Origin: Streptococcus sp. 121
GTDB taxonomy: Bacteria; Bacillota; Bacilli; Lactobacillales; Streptococcaceae
Assembly (NCBI RefSeq): GCF_016458205.1
Contig: NZ_JAEMED010000012.1
Span: 1 to 50,085, forward strand
Length of the DNA stretch: 50,085 bases
Reading direction: 5' to 3'
In this document: positions 8,706 through 17,583 of the stretch, in pieces
Layout: each line of letters starts with the position of its first letter
How positions within the stretch are numbered: the stretch's first letter is position 1
Notes under the pieces: generated by a model
Seen by the model: the letters and a program-made list of their open reading frames with translations, nothing else
What the model was told of the DNA's origin: nothing
The model's database searches: none
Made by a program: the position numbers and the translations under genes

Positions 8706-10268
8706 ATGAAAAAGTTAGTAGTAAGCCTACTCACGGGACTCGCACTGCTTTTTACCTGGGTCAGTCCAGTCCAAGCAGATGAGTACTTAAGAGTCGGGAT
8801 GGAAGCAGCCTATGCTCCATTTAACTGGACACAGGACGACGACAGTAACGGTGCCGTACAAATCGAAGGCACAAACCAATACGCCAACGGCTATGATGTT
8901 CAAATCGCCAAACAAATTGCAGAGAAACTTGGTAAGAAACCTTTGGTTGTTAAAACAACTTGGAATGGTTTGATTCCAGCCCTTACCTCTAAAAAAATCG
9001 ACTTGATCGTCGCTGGGATGAGCCCTACTGAGGAACGCCGCAAAGAGATTGCCTTCTCAGATAGCTACTACCGGAGCCAACCAGTTATTGTTGTTCGAAA
9101 AGACTCCGACTATGCCGATGCCAAATCACTAGCTGATTTCAAAGGAGCAAAACTCACATCTCAACAGGGAGTTTACCTCTACGATTTAATCGACCAAATC
9201 GACGGTGCTTCAAAAGAAACAGCTATGGGGGACTTCGCACAAATGCGTCAAGCCTTGGAAGCTGGTGTTATTGACGGTTACATCTCTGAGCGCCCAGAAG
9301 CCCTCACAGCAGAAGATGCCAACTCAATCTTTAAGATGGTTAATCTAAACCCTGGATTTAAAACTAGTGATGAAGAGGTTACGACTGCTGTAGGGATGCG
9401 CAAGGACGATGTTCGCATTGACGAAGTCAATGCAGCTATCACTGAAATTTCAACTGACCAACAAGTGGCTTTGATGGATGAAATGATTAAACATCAACCA
9501 CTTGAAAGCGACACTGAAGAAGAAACACCTAACTTCTTCCAACAAATGCTAACCATTGTTCAAAATAATGGTTCTCAATTCTTACGCGGAGCTGGAATTA
9601 CCCTCTTGATTTCCATTATTGGTACTGTAGTTGGTACTGGTATTGGACTCTTGATCGGGGTCTACCGAACAGCCCCTCAAGCGAAGACAAAAGTTCCAGC
9701 TTTTTTCCAAAAACTCTTTGGTTGGTTCCTTAGTGCTTACATTGAAATCTTCCGTGGTACACCGATGATTGTACAATCCATGGTTATCTATTACGGAACA
9801 GCCCAAGCCTTTGGGATCGATATTGACCGAACACTTGCAGCCATCTTTATCGTTTCCATCAATACTGGTGCCTACATGAGTGAGATTGTCCGGGGTGGTA
9901 TCTTCGCTGTTGATAAAGGACAATTTGAAGCTGCAACTGCCTTGGGAATGAGCCACGGCCAAACCATGCGTAAGGTCGTATTGCCACAGGTTGTCCGCAA
10001 CATCCTTCCTGCGACAGGGAATGAGTTCGTTGTAAACATCAAAGATACCTCTGTGTTGAACGTAATCTCTGTAGTTGAGCTCTACTTTGCCGGAAATACC
10101 GTTGCAACTCAAACCTACCAGTATTTCCAAACCTTTACCGTAATCGCCATCATCTACTTCGTTCTTACCTTCACCGTAACCCGCATCTTGCGTTATGTAG
10201 AACGTCGTTTGGATACCGATACTTACACTACCGGAGCAAATCAAATGCAAACGGAGGTGATTAAATGA
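8706..10268 (+). CDS. Amino-acid ABC transporter, fused substrate-binding and permease protein
   Basis: This 520-residue fusion joins a signal peptide (residues 1-24, ending [10 protein letters not shown]), a PAAT-family solute-binding domain (about 25-260, with [10 protein letters not shown] and [17 protein letters not shown]) and a HisM/GlnP-type permease (about 285-500, with the [24 protein letters not shown] loop). The fusion tethers the binding domain to the membrane, as in streptococcal and lactococcal GlnPH systems. It overlaps the ATPase gene by four bases (ATGA). Glutamine, glutamate or another polar amino acid is likely, but the substrate cannot be read from sequence. Confidence 0.9.
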   Translation: MKKLVVSLLTGLALLFTWVSPVQADEYLRVGMEAAYAPFNWTQDDDSNGAVQIEGTNQYANGYDVQIAKQIAEKLGKKPLVVKTTWNGLIPALTSKKIDLIVAGMSPTEERRKEIAFSDSYYRSQPVIVVRKDSDYADAKSLADFKGAKLTSQQGVYLYDLIDQIDGASKETAMGDFAQMRQALEAGVIDGYISERPEALTAEDANSIFKMVNLNPGFKTSDEEVTTAVGMRKDDVRIDEVNAAITEISTDQQVALMDEMIKHQPLESDTEEETPNFFQQMLTIVQNNGSQFLRGAGITLLISIIGTVVGTGIGLLIGVYRTAPQAKTKVPAFFQKLFGWFLSAYIEIFRGTPMIVQSMVIYYGTAQAFGIDIDRTLAAIFIVSINTGAYMSEIVRGGIFAVDKGQFEAATALGMSHGQTMRKVVLPQVVRNILPATGNEFVVNIKDTSVLNVISVVELYFAGNTVATQTYQYFQTFTVIAIIYFVLTFTVTRILRYVERRLDTDTYTTGANQMQTEVIK

Positions 10269-11008
10269 CGCAAACAACCATTCTTGAAATCAAAAATCTC
10301 AAAAAATCCTATGGTCAAAACGAAGTGTTAAAAGACATTTCTTTAACCGTTCATAAAGGGGAGGTCATTTCCATCATCGGAAGTTCCGGTAGTGGTAAAT
10401 CTACCTTCCTCCGTTCCATCAACCTCTTGGAAACTCCAAGTGCAGGTGAAATTTTCTACCATGGAAAAAATGTTCTAGCCGATGAGCACGATCTTACAAC
10501 TTATCGTGAAAAACTCGGGATGGTTTTCCAAAACTTTAACCTTTTTGAAAATTTAAACGTTTTGGAAAATGCCATTGTAGCCCAAACAACTGTTCTCAAG
10601 CGTGAACGTTCTGAGGCAGAAAAAATCGCCAAAGAAAACCTCAACAAGGTTGGCATGGGAGAGCAATATTGGTTAGCAAAACCAAAACAGCTCTCTGGTG
10701 GACAAAAACAACGGGTCGCTATTGCTCGTGCTCTCTCCATGAATCCTGATGCCATCCTCTTTGATGAACCGACTTCAGCTCTAGACCCTGAAATGGTCGG
10801 TGAAGTTCTCAAAATCATGCAAGATTTGGCACAAGAAGGGTTGACCATGATTGTGGTGACCCACGAAATGGAATTTGCCCGTGACGTATCTAGTCGTGTC
10901 ATCTTCATGGATAAAGGCGTTATCGCCGAAGAAGGACGTCCAGAGGACATCTTCACCAATCCGAAAGAAGAACGGACACGTGAATTCCTTCAACGCTATC
11001 TTGGCTAA
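10265..11008 (+). CDS. Polar amino-acid ABC transporter ATPase (GlnQ-like)
   Basis: This 247-residue cytoplasmic ATPase powers the upstream binding protein-permease. Seen: Walker [10 protein letters not shown] near residue 37, the Q-loop [12 protein letters not shown], the signature [15 protein letters not shown] and Walker [16 protein letters not shown], all of GlnQ/HisP type. Its ATG overlaps the stop of the preceding gene (ATGA), which implies coupled translation. A strong terminator follows directly. Confidence 0.93.
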   Translation: MTQTTILEIKNLKKSYGQNEVLKDISLTVHKGEVISIIGSSGSGKSTFLRSINLLETPSAGEIFYHGKNVLADEHDLTTYREKLGMVFQNFNLFENLNVLENAIVAQTTVLKRERSEAEKIAKENLNKVGMGEQYWLAKPKQLSGGQKQRVAIARALSMNPDAILFDEPTSALDPEMVGEVLKIMQDLAQEGLTMIVVTHEMEFARDVSSRVIFMDKGVIAEEGRPEDIFTNPKEERTREFLQRYLG

Positions 11009-11045
11009 GAAAAAAGCTTCCTAAATTTTTAGGAAGCTTTTTTGT
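11009..11045 (+). terminator. Terminator of the amino-acid ABC operon
   Basis: A stem AAAAAGCTTCCTAAA / TTTAGGAAGCTTTTT with a three-base loop is followed by T residues, immediately after the ATPase stop. Confidence 0.9.
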
Positions 11046-11057
11046 GTTCAGTGGTGA

Positions 11058-11163
11058 TATAGTCTTTTAGTTTATCTTTTATTACTGTGTTAGCTCGTCT
11101 TGCCGTACTTCAGTACTGTCTACGACTCGCCGCCTTGTACTAAAAGTAAACTAAAAGACTATA
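11058..11163 (-). repeat. BOX-like element, copy 2
   Basis: This complete 106-base copy has TATA at both tips, terminal inverted repeats (TAGTCTTTTAGTTTA and TAAACTAAAAGACTA) and the internal modules GCTCGTCTTGCCGTA and GACTCGCCGCCTTGTAC. The centre is the short form (CTTCAGTACTGTC). It lies between two convergent genes. Confidence 0.85.
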
Positions 11164-11172
11164 AAGTATTCA

Positions 11173-11955
11173 TTATCGAACCAAAGATTCGATGACATAA
11201 ATGAGAGTCAAGTGCAAGGGATAAGCAATATAGAACAAATTCTTCTCCCAGATTTTTCCTTGTCCCCCCCGTTGTCCATTATAAGCAGCAATGAGAGGAA
11301 TTGCTAACCATTGCATAAATTGATTATCGTAGGCTAAATAAGACCCTAAATCTGGATAGAACTCCGACATCCCTTGATAACTTAAAAAAGCCTTCAACGC
11401 TAAGGCTAGCGACGTCCCTAAAAGAACAACATTTGCAGCTCTTTTGGAACCTGGGAAAAAGGCCAAAACCAAGCCGAGAGGCATCAAATACAATCCTCCT
11501 TCAGTCAACAAAGTAAAGAATAGTAAAGGCAATAGGTAAAGGATCTTTAACCAACGACCTGATTTCCCTTCTTTAATCTGTTCCACCAAGGTAAAGATTA
11601 AAAAGAAACAGGCTAGGGTCAGAAATATATTGTTCCCATTCATCAACATCCAAAGATCAAATTCTCGTGTGAGAGGATCGAGATAGTTACTTGTCAGCCA
11701 ATTGTGGAGGACATTAATGACCAGCATCAGACCAGCTCCCGACAATAACCGTAAGAAGTAAGCCTTTCGATTAGAGGTATAGCGAAACCCCTCCATCAAC
11801 AGAAAAAGAAATATTGGGGCGACAAAGCGACCAATCCACGATACCCAAAAAGGCAGTCCTAGGAGATCTCCAAAATGAGTATAGATATGGTCGATAAACA
11901 TCCCAATCAAGGCAATGATTTTCAATTGAAAACCTGTTAGTTGAATTTTTGCCAT
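11173..11955 (-). CDS. TraX-family membrane protein
   Basis: This protein of about 260 residues resembles the TraX family (TraX acetylates pilin in F plasmids). Seen: LTGFQLKIIALIGMFIDHIYTHF at the N terminus, a pattern common to chromosomal TraX proteins of Firmicutes, then about eight hydrophobic segments and LFYIAYPLHLTLIY near the C terminus. The ATG at 11955 is preferred; a GTG five codons upstream (11970) is also open and neither has an ideally spaced ribosome site. There is no conjugation context here, so a role in acylating a surface molecule is only inference. Confidence 0.75.
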   Translation of the reverse strand: MAKIQLTGFQLKIIALIGMFIDHIYTHFGDLLGLPFWVSWIGRFVAPIFLFLLMEGFRYTSNRKAYFLRLLSGAGLMLVINVLHNWLTSNYLDPLTREFDLWMLMNGNNIFLTLACFFLIFTLVEQIKEGKSGRWLKILYLLPLLFFTLLTEGGLYLMPLGLVLAFFPGSKRAANVVLLGTSLALALKAFLSYQGMSEFYPDLGSYLAYDNQFMQWLAIPLIAAYNGQRGGQGKIWEKNLFYIAYPLHLTLIYVIESLVR

Positions 11956-12096
11956 TCCTTTTATAAACACTTTCTAAATTAACCTCAGGTACTTTCTTGA
12001 AAACAAAAGAAATCCAAACAAACTAATCTTGGAAGTCATGTTCTACGTTTTTTATTCTTATTTTACAAATACCACAACTTTATTCAAGGGAAACAT

Positions 12097-12150
12097 AATA
12101 AAAAATCGGCTAGAAAAAAGGGTATCCTGTTTCTTTTCTAACCGATTTTA
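12097..12150 (-). terminator. Terminator after the small HTH-like gene
   Basis: AAAATCGGCTAGAAAA and TTTCTAACCGATTTT pair (one mismatch) around a loop of about 17 bases; T or A runs flank both sides, so it may also act on the other strand. Confidence 0.75.
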
Positions 12151-12161
12151 ATCAGGAACGA

Positions 12162-12380
12162 TTAAGCATCATCGAATTTTTCGTGATTTTTATCGTAATA
12201 ATCAATCAAACCCAATGCAGTCTCAAATGAAATATTCTTCACTTGAGCACGACCTTGTGCTAGTGCAATAATAGACATCTCACGGGCATTGGTTTCCTTA
12301 GAAATACGGTAACCAGTGATTTTCTTGTCACGTACCCAGCCTACTACTGTCTCGACTTTTTCAAAGTTAGACTTAGCCAT
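12162..12380 (-). CDS. Small helix-turn-helix-like protein
   Basis: This 72-residue protein has no name I recognise. The start at 12380 is set by GGGAGGATATC before the ATG. Residues about 18-60 (ITGYRISKETNAREMSIIALA and then NISFETALGLIDYYDK) follow the helix pattern of a Cro/CI-type HTH, in which YRISKE would be helix 2 and the following segment the recognition helix. The gene stands alone with a near-consensus promoter (TTGACA-17-TACAAT) and its own terminator, so it is probably well expressed. It could be a small transcription regulator; no target is suggested by its neighbours. Confidence 0.7.
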   Translation of the reverse strand: MAKSNFEKVETVVGWVRDKKITGYRISKETNAREMSIIALAQGRAQVKNISFETALGLIDYYDKNHEKFDDA

Positions 12381-12415
12381 GATATCCTCCCTTATTTTAT
12401 TATCTCCAGACATTC

Positions 12416-12444
12416 ATTGTAAATCATTTTAGACAGCTTGTCAA
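12416..12444 (-). promoter_or_regulatory. Near-consensus promoter of the small HTH-like gene
   Basis: On the minus strand TTGACA (12439-12444) and TACAAT (12416-12421) are 17 bases apart. Confidence 0.8.
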
Positions 12445-12663
12445 TTAAATTTCAGATAAATCGCTGATATCAGCCCTTTTTCTAGTCTTCTGTCAACTGA
12501 GAAGCAATCAATTTGACCAAAAAAACGAACATTCGACGGAGTCTTTTCGTTAACGACTTTCTCCTAAACATAAAAAGGACTGTTCACGATAAAGCTAGAA
12601 GGATGTGCAATTTCCCAAGTTTTTGCAAACCAATTTTATGATTTACCTGCCATTTTTTGGATG

Positions 12664-12844
12664 TTACTCTTTGCATTTCAATCTGACTTTATCAAACCTC
12701 TTTGATGAACTGATTGATTGCGTGTTTCCACGCCTTATCCTTAATATTCCACAGGTCTCCCAGACCTGTGGAACTATCACCATCGGATTCCCTTGTCATT
12801 TTTTGCAATTTCGCTAGTATTCAGATTTTGAAATTCGTTAATAC
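12664..12844 (+). repeat. RUP-like element, long form, copy A
   Basis: It starts TACTCTTTGCATTTCAATCTGAC, has the internal modules CTTTGATGAACTGATTGATTGCGTG, the dyad CCACAGGTCT-CCCAGACCTGTGG and ATCGGATTCCCTTGTCATT, and ends TCAGATTTTGAAATTCGTTAATA. The dyad keeps pairing although its outer bases differ from other copies (CCACAGG/CCTGTGG instead of CAACAGG/CCTGTTG), a compensatory change. Together with the next copy and two flanking stretches it fills the 650-base gap between the small HTH-like gene and fakA; bases 12445-12663 otherwise hold nothing I recognise. Confidence 0.75.
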
Positions 12845-12945
12845 TCATTACATTTCAAAATCTGAATGTGTTAATCCTCTTCGCCGAACCCTCAGTTCTG
12901 TCTTCATCGGATTTCCTTTTCAGATTTCGAACTGTTTCGAGTATA
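12842..12945 (+). repeat. RUP-like element, short form, copy B
   Basis: This 104-base copy has good terminal inverted repeats of about 25 bases: TACTCATTACATTTC.AAATCTGAA at the left and the complement of TACTCGAAACAGTTCGAAATCTGAA at the right. It is nearly identical to 43124-43225. It directly abuts copy A, sharing the TAATACTC junction. Size and ends fit the pneumococcal RUP type. Confidence 0.8.
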
Positions 12946-12991
12946 AGCATTACTATACCAACCCTAGCTTATTTATTCAAGGATTGAGCTC

Positions 12992-13023
12992 AAAAATCCT
13001 CGAAAAAACCATTTTCGAGGATA
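12992..13023 (-). terminator. fakA terminator
   Basis: On the minus strand ATCCTCGAAAA-TGGTTT-TTTCGAGGAT is followed by TTTTG, nine bases after the fakA stop. Confidence 0.85.
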
Positions 13024-13031
13024 ATGTCGCT

Positions 13032-14702
13032 TTATTCTGCTGAAAAGATATAAGGATAGACTGGCTGGTCTCCTGGGAAAATTTCAACTTCCAGGTCCTC
13101 AAAACGATCTTCCAACTTTTCTTGGAGACTTTCTGCAAATTCTTCTGAGCCTTCTTCTCCAACATAAATACTAAAGATCTCTTTATCATCCAAATCCATT
13201 TGGTTGAACATCAAGTCTAGTGCAGTCTCAAGGTCAGCATCGGAAGCTACAATTTTACCTTCTACCATGGCTAGGAAGTCATTTTCATGGATTTCCAAAC
13301 CATCAATGGTTGTATCTCGAACTGCATGAGTTACAGAAGCTGACACAACTTCCGCCAAAGATTGAGTCATCCGTTCTTGGTTCTCTTCCAAGCTGCGGCT
13401 CGGATCAAAGGCTAAGAGACTGGTCAAACCTTGAGGAGCTGTGCGGCTCTCTACTACAGCTGCAGCCTCCTCTACAACTTCGACGGCAGATTGAGCTGCC
13501 ATGAAGATGTTTTTATTATTTGGCAAGAGAATAACTTTATCTGCATGGACTTCTTCAATAGCTTTGACGAAGTCTTCCGTAGACGGATTCATAGTCTGGC
13601 CACCTTCGATAACATAGTCTGCACCAGATGCCCGGAAAATGTCTGCCATTCCTTGACCCGCAACAACGGCTACCACCGCAAATTCTTTACGAGGACCTTT
13701 ACTGTCAGTGGCTTGGGTTGCTTCCTTTTCAACCTGAGCTTCGTGTTGGTTGCGCATGTTATCCACTTTAACTTTCACCAAAGAACCATATTTAAGCCCT
13801 TCTTGCATGACCAAACCAGGATCTTCTGTATGGACATGAACTTTGACAATTTCATCGTCGTTGACCACAAGGAGGGAGTCCCCCAGGTCATTAAGGTAAT
13901 TGCGGAACTCGTCATAATCAAAGTCCTTCACATAGGTTGGCCCTTGTTTAAGGGCCACCATAATCTCCGTACAGTAACCAAAGGTAATATCCTCTGTTGC
14001 AACATGGCCTGCAACAGATTTGTGGTGTTCAGCATTGATCATTTCACCCATCATGGCTGGTGTTGCCTCAAAATCTTCAGAAGCAATGTATTCGCCATTG
14101 AGGGCAGACAAAAAGCCTTCGTAGATGAAAACAAGTCCTTGTCCACCGGAATCGACAACACCTACTTCTTTGAGAACTGGCAACATATCTGGAGTCTTAG
14201 CCAAGGCAGTCTTAGCACCTTCAAGTGCTGCTTCCATAACTTCCACAGCATCATTACTGGTCTCAGCCTTCTTAACTGCTCCAATGGCAGCTCCACGAGA
14301 GACGGTAAGAATGGTTCCCTCAACAGGCTTCATAACCGCTTTATAAGCAACCTCCACACCAGATTGGAAGGCATGGGCCAAAGCAGCTCCATCTAATTCT
14401 TCCAAATCCTTAACTCCCTGAGAAAAACCACGGAATAATTGTGACGTAATAACACCTGAGTTACCACGCGCACCCATCAAAAGTCCCTTAGCAAAAATAT
14501 TCGCTGCTTCTGCCACTGTCTGCGCAGGCTTATCAGCAACTTCTTTGGCACCATTTTCGATGGTCATCCCCATATTCGTTCCTGTATCTCCATCTGGAAC
14601 AGGGAAAACATTCAATGAGTTGACATATTCAGCTTGATTGGTTAATCGAGTGGCAGCTGCTTGAACCATCTCTTGAAATAAACTGGTTGTAATATTGGCC
14701 AC
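13032..14702 (-). CDS. fakA: Fatty acid kinase catalytic subunit FakA (DAK2 domain)
   Basis: This 556-residue YloV/FakA-type protein binds ATP through its N-terminal DhaL-like (DAK2) domain and phosphorylates fatty acids held by FakB proteins, feeding exogenous fatty acids into phospholipids. Seen: NVFPVPDGDTGTNMGMT (ATP/Mg-binding aspartates) near residue 30-50, ARGNSGVITSQLFRGF, the middle domain with HVHTEDPG, and the C-terminal FakB-interaction-like domain. Translation starts at a GTG (14700-14702) with GGAGAGTAGTC before it. The upstream asp23-type gene ends two bases before, the usual yloU-yloV pairing in Firmicutes. Confidence 0.93.
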   Translation of the reverse strand: MANITTSLFQEMVQAAATRLTNQAEYVNSLNVFPVPDGDTGTNMGMTIENGAKEVADKPAQTVAEAANIFAKGLLMGARGNSGVITSQLFRGFSQGVKDLEELDGAALAHAFQSGVEVAYKAVMKPVEGTILTVSRGAAIGAVKKAETSNDAVEVMEAALEGAKTALAKTPDMLPVLKEVGVVDSGGQGLVFIYEGFLSALNGEYIASEDFEATPAMMGEMINAEHHKSVAGHVATEDITFGYCTEIMVALKQGPTYVKDFDYDEFRNYLNDLGDSLLVVNDDEIVKVHVHTEDPGLVMQEGLKYGSLVKVKVDNMRNQHEAQVEKEATQATDSKGPRKEFAVVAVVAGQGMADIFRASGADYVIEGGQTMNPSTEDFVKAIEEVHADKVILLPNNKNIFMAAQSAVEVVEEAAAVVESRTAPQGLTSLLAFDPSRSLEENQERMTQSLAEVVSASVTHAVRDTTIDGLEIHENDFLAMVEGKIVASDADLETALDLMFNQMDLDDKEIFSIYVGEEGSEEFAESLQEKLEDRFEDLEVEIFPGDQPVYPYIFSAE

Positions 14703-14704
14703 GA

Positions 14705-15070
14705 CTACTCTCCTACAATTTTAATATTCTGGATATATACATTGACTGCTTTGGCAGTAATGCCTAATTGGTTTTCTAAACTGAAGGTGACCCGTTCTTG
14801 GATGTTACGGGACACTTCACTAATCTTGGTTCCGTAACTTAAAACAGTATAAACATCTACCTCAATGTCTCCCACCTCGTTACTACGAACCACAACCCCT
14901 TTTGAATAATTTTCTCGACCTAGGAGGGCTTGGAAATTGTCCTTAATGGCATTCTTGCTGGCCATGCCAACTACGCCAAAAATCTCTGTTGCTGCACCAC
15001 CTACGATGGTAGCAATGACATCATCGGTCAACTCAATCTGACCATCGCGTGTATTGATTTTTACAGTCAT
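14705..15070 (-). CDS. Asp23/Gls24-family envelope stress protein (YloU type)
   Basis: This 121-residue cytosolic protein belongs to the Asp23/Gls24 family. Seen: GQIELTDDVIATIVGGAATEIFGVVGMASK at the N terminus and a central VDVYTVLSYGTKISEVSRNIQERV segment, both typical of the YloU subgroup. It lies two bases before fakA and is almost surely co-transcribed with it; the pair is conserved across Firmicutes, but its biochemical role is not established. Confidence 0.9.
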   Translation of the reverse strand: MTVKINTRDGQIELTDDVIATIVGGAATEIFGVVGMASKNAIKDNFQALLGRENYSKGVVVRSNEVGDIEVDVYTVLSYGTKISEVSRNIQERVTFSLENQLGITAKAVNVYIQNIKIVGE

Positions 15071-15168
15071 ATCCTTTTACCTCAAATTGTTTATAGTTCA
15101 TTTTACCACATTTTTGGATGGGTGTACAAACCGGGCTCAAATGTCAAGCCCTTTCAGGTCCCAGAAAA

Positions 15169-15204
15169 TAAAAAAGGAGATTGGAAATCCAACCTCTTTT
15201 TAAG
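15169..15204 (-). terminator. rpmB terminator
   Basis: On the minus strand AAAAAGAGGTTGGA-TTT-CCAATCTCCTTTTTT forms a stem with one mismatch and a T run, just after the rpmB stop. Confidence 0.85.
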
Positions 15205-15209
15205 CTTGA

Positions 15210-15398
15210 TTAAACGCGTTCAACTTTACCTGATTTAAGCGCACGAGCTGAAGCCCAAACTTTTTTAGGTTTACCGTCAACCAAAATTGTAACTTTTTGA
15301 AGATTTGGTTTAACTGCGCGCTTTGTTTTGTTCATCGCATGAGAGCGGTTATTACCAGATACAGTTTTACGACCTGTAAAATAACATACTTTTGCCAT
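15210..15398 (-). CDS. rpmB: 50S ribosomal protein L28
   Basis: This 62-residue basic protein carries the L28 hallmarks [25 protein letters not shown] and [20 protein letters not shown]. It is a single-gene unit with its own promoter (15450-15478) and terminator, and the intergenic region carries an AGGAGGAATGACGAA ribosome site. No zinc-binding CxxC pairs are present, so it is the cysteine-poor form. Confidence 0.98.
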   Translation of the reverse strand: MAKVCYFTGRKTVSGNNRSHAMNKTKRAVKPNLQKVTILVDGKPKKVWASARALKSGKVERV

Positions 15399-15449
15399 TT
15401 CGTCATTCCTCCTATTTAGTTTTAAGGGTGCTACACCACATACCGTAAA

Positions 15450-15478
15450 ATATTACCACACTTTCGCACCTTTGGCAA
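15450..15478 (-). promoter_or_regulatory. rpmB promoter
   Basis: On the minus strand TTGCCA (15473-15478) and TAATAT (15450-15455) have a 17-base spacer, with TGTGG just before the -10 (extended type). Confidence 0.7.
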
Positions 15479-15486
15479 GTCATGAC

Positions 15487-15921
15487 TCATGATTTTCTCA
15501 TTTTTCTTCTTAAGAAGACCACTCCTTCTGCCAAAACAAAACCAAGGGCAAGTGAAAAACAAATAAGTAAGGTCCGGACAAAAAAGGACTGCCCCTGTAA
15601 AACCTCTCCCTGGGCAAAATACCGCATAGATGTCGCGATAGTCCCTCCAGGTACCAACGAAATCATACAGGGAATAGACAGGATATTCACCGGTGTTCCA
15701 ATCCGTTTCGCAAAATGGTTCGACAAGAGTCCAATCATCAAACTAGCTACTAAATTTGCCAACCAAATCCCCCCTGTCACTTCCAACACTAAAAGATAGG
15801 CTATCCAGGACAAACCGCCCGTAACGGCTGAACTCAGTAAGGTTTGACGGGGTGCATTGACCATCATCCCGTAGCCCAAACTACCACAGAAACTTAGGAC
15901 AAAGCCCAAGAAAAAGATCAT
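15487..15921 (-). CDS. Threonine/serine exporter, small subunit (ThrE_2 type)
   Basis: This 144-residue protein has four hydrophobic segments and matches the DUF3815/ThrE_2 half of threonine/serine exporters, with GTPVNILSIPCMISLVPGG in the middle. In actinobacterial ThrE both halves are one protein; in many Firmicutes they are adjacent genes, as here. It starts ten bases after the larger subunit, with AGGAGGTGGGTT before the ATG. Confidence 0.88.
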   Translation of the reverse strand: MIFFLGFVLSFCGSLGYGMMVNAPRQTLLSSAVTGGLSWIAYLLVLEVTGGIWLANLVASLMIGLLSNHFAKRIGTPVNILSIPCMISLVPGGTIATSMRYFAQGEVLQGQSFFVRTLLICFSLALGFVLAEGVVFLRRKMRKS

Positions 15922-15931
15922 AACCCACCTC

Positions 15932-16717
15932 CTAGACCAGTGCCTTAAACAAGAGATTCGCCATCATAACACCACCACCAATGGACGCTGCAATCAAAAG
16001 CGCATTGACCGCCCGCACCAATCCCGAGATTGTATGCCCTCCCAAAAGTTCCCGAAGTGAGTTGGTTAAAGCTACACCCGGAACTAGCGGCATCAGTGAA
16101 GAAATCAGGAGAACCTCAAACGTCTGTCCCCAACCCAAATGGTAAAACCCATTGGTCAAAAAAGCAACCACAAAAGCGGATAAACCAACAGCTAAATAAG
16201 GCGGAACCATAAAACGACTAGCCTCCCGATTCAGAAAGTGAGCAAAAATCCCCAAGAAAAATGTGAGAAGAAAATCAGATAAAGGGGCTAGCTCCACTAA
16301 ATTCGGAGCCATCGAAACAAATCCAGCACCAAGGTACTGCTGCCATAAAGGAAAATGAGGAACTCCTTGAGACAAACGCTCAACTTCCATTTGAAAACCC
16401 TCAAAGTCTACTTGACCTTGAACCAACTGTCGTGACAGATGGTTTAAATCATGGACCATCTGCAAGTCAACCTGGTAGCGAGGGACCTTCACAACATAAG
16501 AACGACCACTATCCTGATTGACTAACAAAATTGATGTCATGGTCACATGACAGATAATCGGAATCCCAAGTGCCCTTCCCACATAATCAATACTGGACTC
16601 CACACGACCTGTTTCAGCTCCACTGGTTAACATCAGATAGGCAAATTGGCCTGCAGCCGCTAACACATCTTTTTCACGCATGCCTTCCTCCAGCTTTTGA
16701 AAGAGAGGCTTAGCCAT
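15932..16717 (-). CDS. Threonine/serine exporter, large subunit (ThrE/DUF1212 type)
   Basis: This 261-residue protein has a cytosolic N-terminal domain of about 110 residues (AYLMLTSGAETGRVESSIDYVGRALG is characteristic of DUF1212) followed by about five hydrophobic segments and the family motif LMPLVPGVALTNSLRELLGGHTISG. With the small subunit it should form a proton-driven exporter of threonine and serine; substrate is inferred from the family. A TATAAT lies at 16742-16747 on the minus strand, without a convincing -35. Confidence 0.9.
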   Translation of the reverse strand: MAKPLFQKLEEGMREKDVLAAAGQFAYLMLTSGAETGRVESSIDYVGRALGIPIICHVTMTSILLVNQDSGRSYVVKVPRYQVDLQMVHDLNHLSRQLVQGQVDFEGFQMEVERLSQGVPHFPLWQQYLGAGFVSMAPNLVELAPLSDFLLTFFLGIFAHFLNREASRFMVPPYLAVGLSAFVVAFLTNGFYHLGWGQTFEVLLISSLMPLVPGVALTNSLRELLGGHTISGLVRAVNALLIAASIGGGVMMANLLFKALV

Positions 16718-16818
16718 TCGACCGAGCCTCTTCTAACCCTCATTATAGAAATAGGGATTCCATAGTGTTCAGACTTTTTAGCACCAATTGAATTCAAAAA
16801 AAGAAAAAATATTTCCAA

Positions 16819-17547
16819 TTACTGAGCCGCTTGGATTAAGCCTGCAAAGAGATTATTCATAATAGGAACGGATTGGTGCAGCATTTCTGGATGCCACTGA
16901 ACTCCCACATAAAATGGATAGCCATCATTTTCAATCGCTTCCACTACTCCATCCGCAGATTTGGCGGTGACTCTAAAGCCTTCACCAAGATCACGCACAG
17001 CTTGGTGGTGATAAGTATTGACCATGACATACTTTTCCTGTCCCATCATTTCATAGAGCTTGCTGCCTTCATCTACATCCACTAGATGGGTTGTCTGATC
17101 TGGCATATTTCCCTGCATATGCCGAACCTCAATATTTTCCATATAGGTCAAATCTTGCCACAAACTACCGCCATGAAAGACATTCATAATTTGTAAGCCG
17201 CGGCAGATTCCAAGGACCGGCATTTTCCTCTCCAAAGCTTTTTCCAACAAATTGGATTCAAACCAATCCCGTAACTCCCAAGTCTGGCCAATTTTGGGCT
17301 TAGGTTCTTCCCCATAATATTGAGGAGTCACATCATGACCTCCTGATAGAATCAGAGCATCAATTTGATCAATATAAGCGTCAACAGCTTCTAAACTATC
17401 CACAACAGGGATGATGACAGGAATCCCACCATTTTGGAGAACAGATTGAACATAATCTTCATTTACATATGCGCGTCGGTATCCTTCTGAAGAACCATAT
17501 TTGGTCAATAAAACACTACCGGCAATCCCAATGAGAGGTTTTTTCAT
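16819..17547 (-). CDS. Gamma-glutamyl-gamma-aminobutyrate hydrolase family protein (class I amidotransferase, C26)
   Basis: This 242-residue cytosolic protein is a PuuD-like member of peptidase family C26. Seen: GIAGSVLLTKYG at the N terminus, LILSGGHDVTPQYYGEEP, the nucleophile elbow VLGICRGLQIMNV (cysteine near residue 115), NTYHHQAV and the catalytic GVQWHPEM. It begins 36 bases after the end of the maa pseudogene with AAAGGAG before the ATG. PuuD hydrolyses gamma-glutamyl-GABA in E. coli; no putrescine pathway is visible here, so the actual substrate is open. Confidence 0.88.
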   Translation of the reverse strand: MKKPLIGIAGSVLLTKYGSSEGYRRAYVNEDYVQSVLQNGGIPVIIPVVDSLEAVDAYIDQIDALILSGGHDVTPQYYGEEPKPKIGQTWELRDWFESNLLEKALERKMPVLGICRGLQIMNVFHGGSLWQDLTYMENIEVRHMQGNMPDQTTHLVDVDEGSKLYEMMGQEKYVMVNTYHHQAVRDLGEGFRVTAKSADGVVEAIENDGYPFYVGVQWHPEMLHQSVPIMNNLFAGLIQAAQ

Positions 17548-17583
17548 TTTACTTACTCCTTTTTCAGAAAAACTTATCCTCTA

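Noticed and set aside
9582..10277. Minus-strand 231-codon frame opposite the ABC permease
   Set aside because: Shadow of a well supported gene, with no start signal or motif.
12445..12663. Small RNA or riboswitch upstream of the small HTH-like gene
   Set aside because: The stretch has a few short complementary words (AACGAA..TTCGTT) but no promoter-terminator pair or known motif.
13431..14396. Long plus-strand frame opposite fakA
   Set aside because: It is the reverse shadow of fakA: biased composition, no ribosome site, no family motif.
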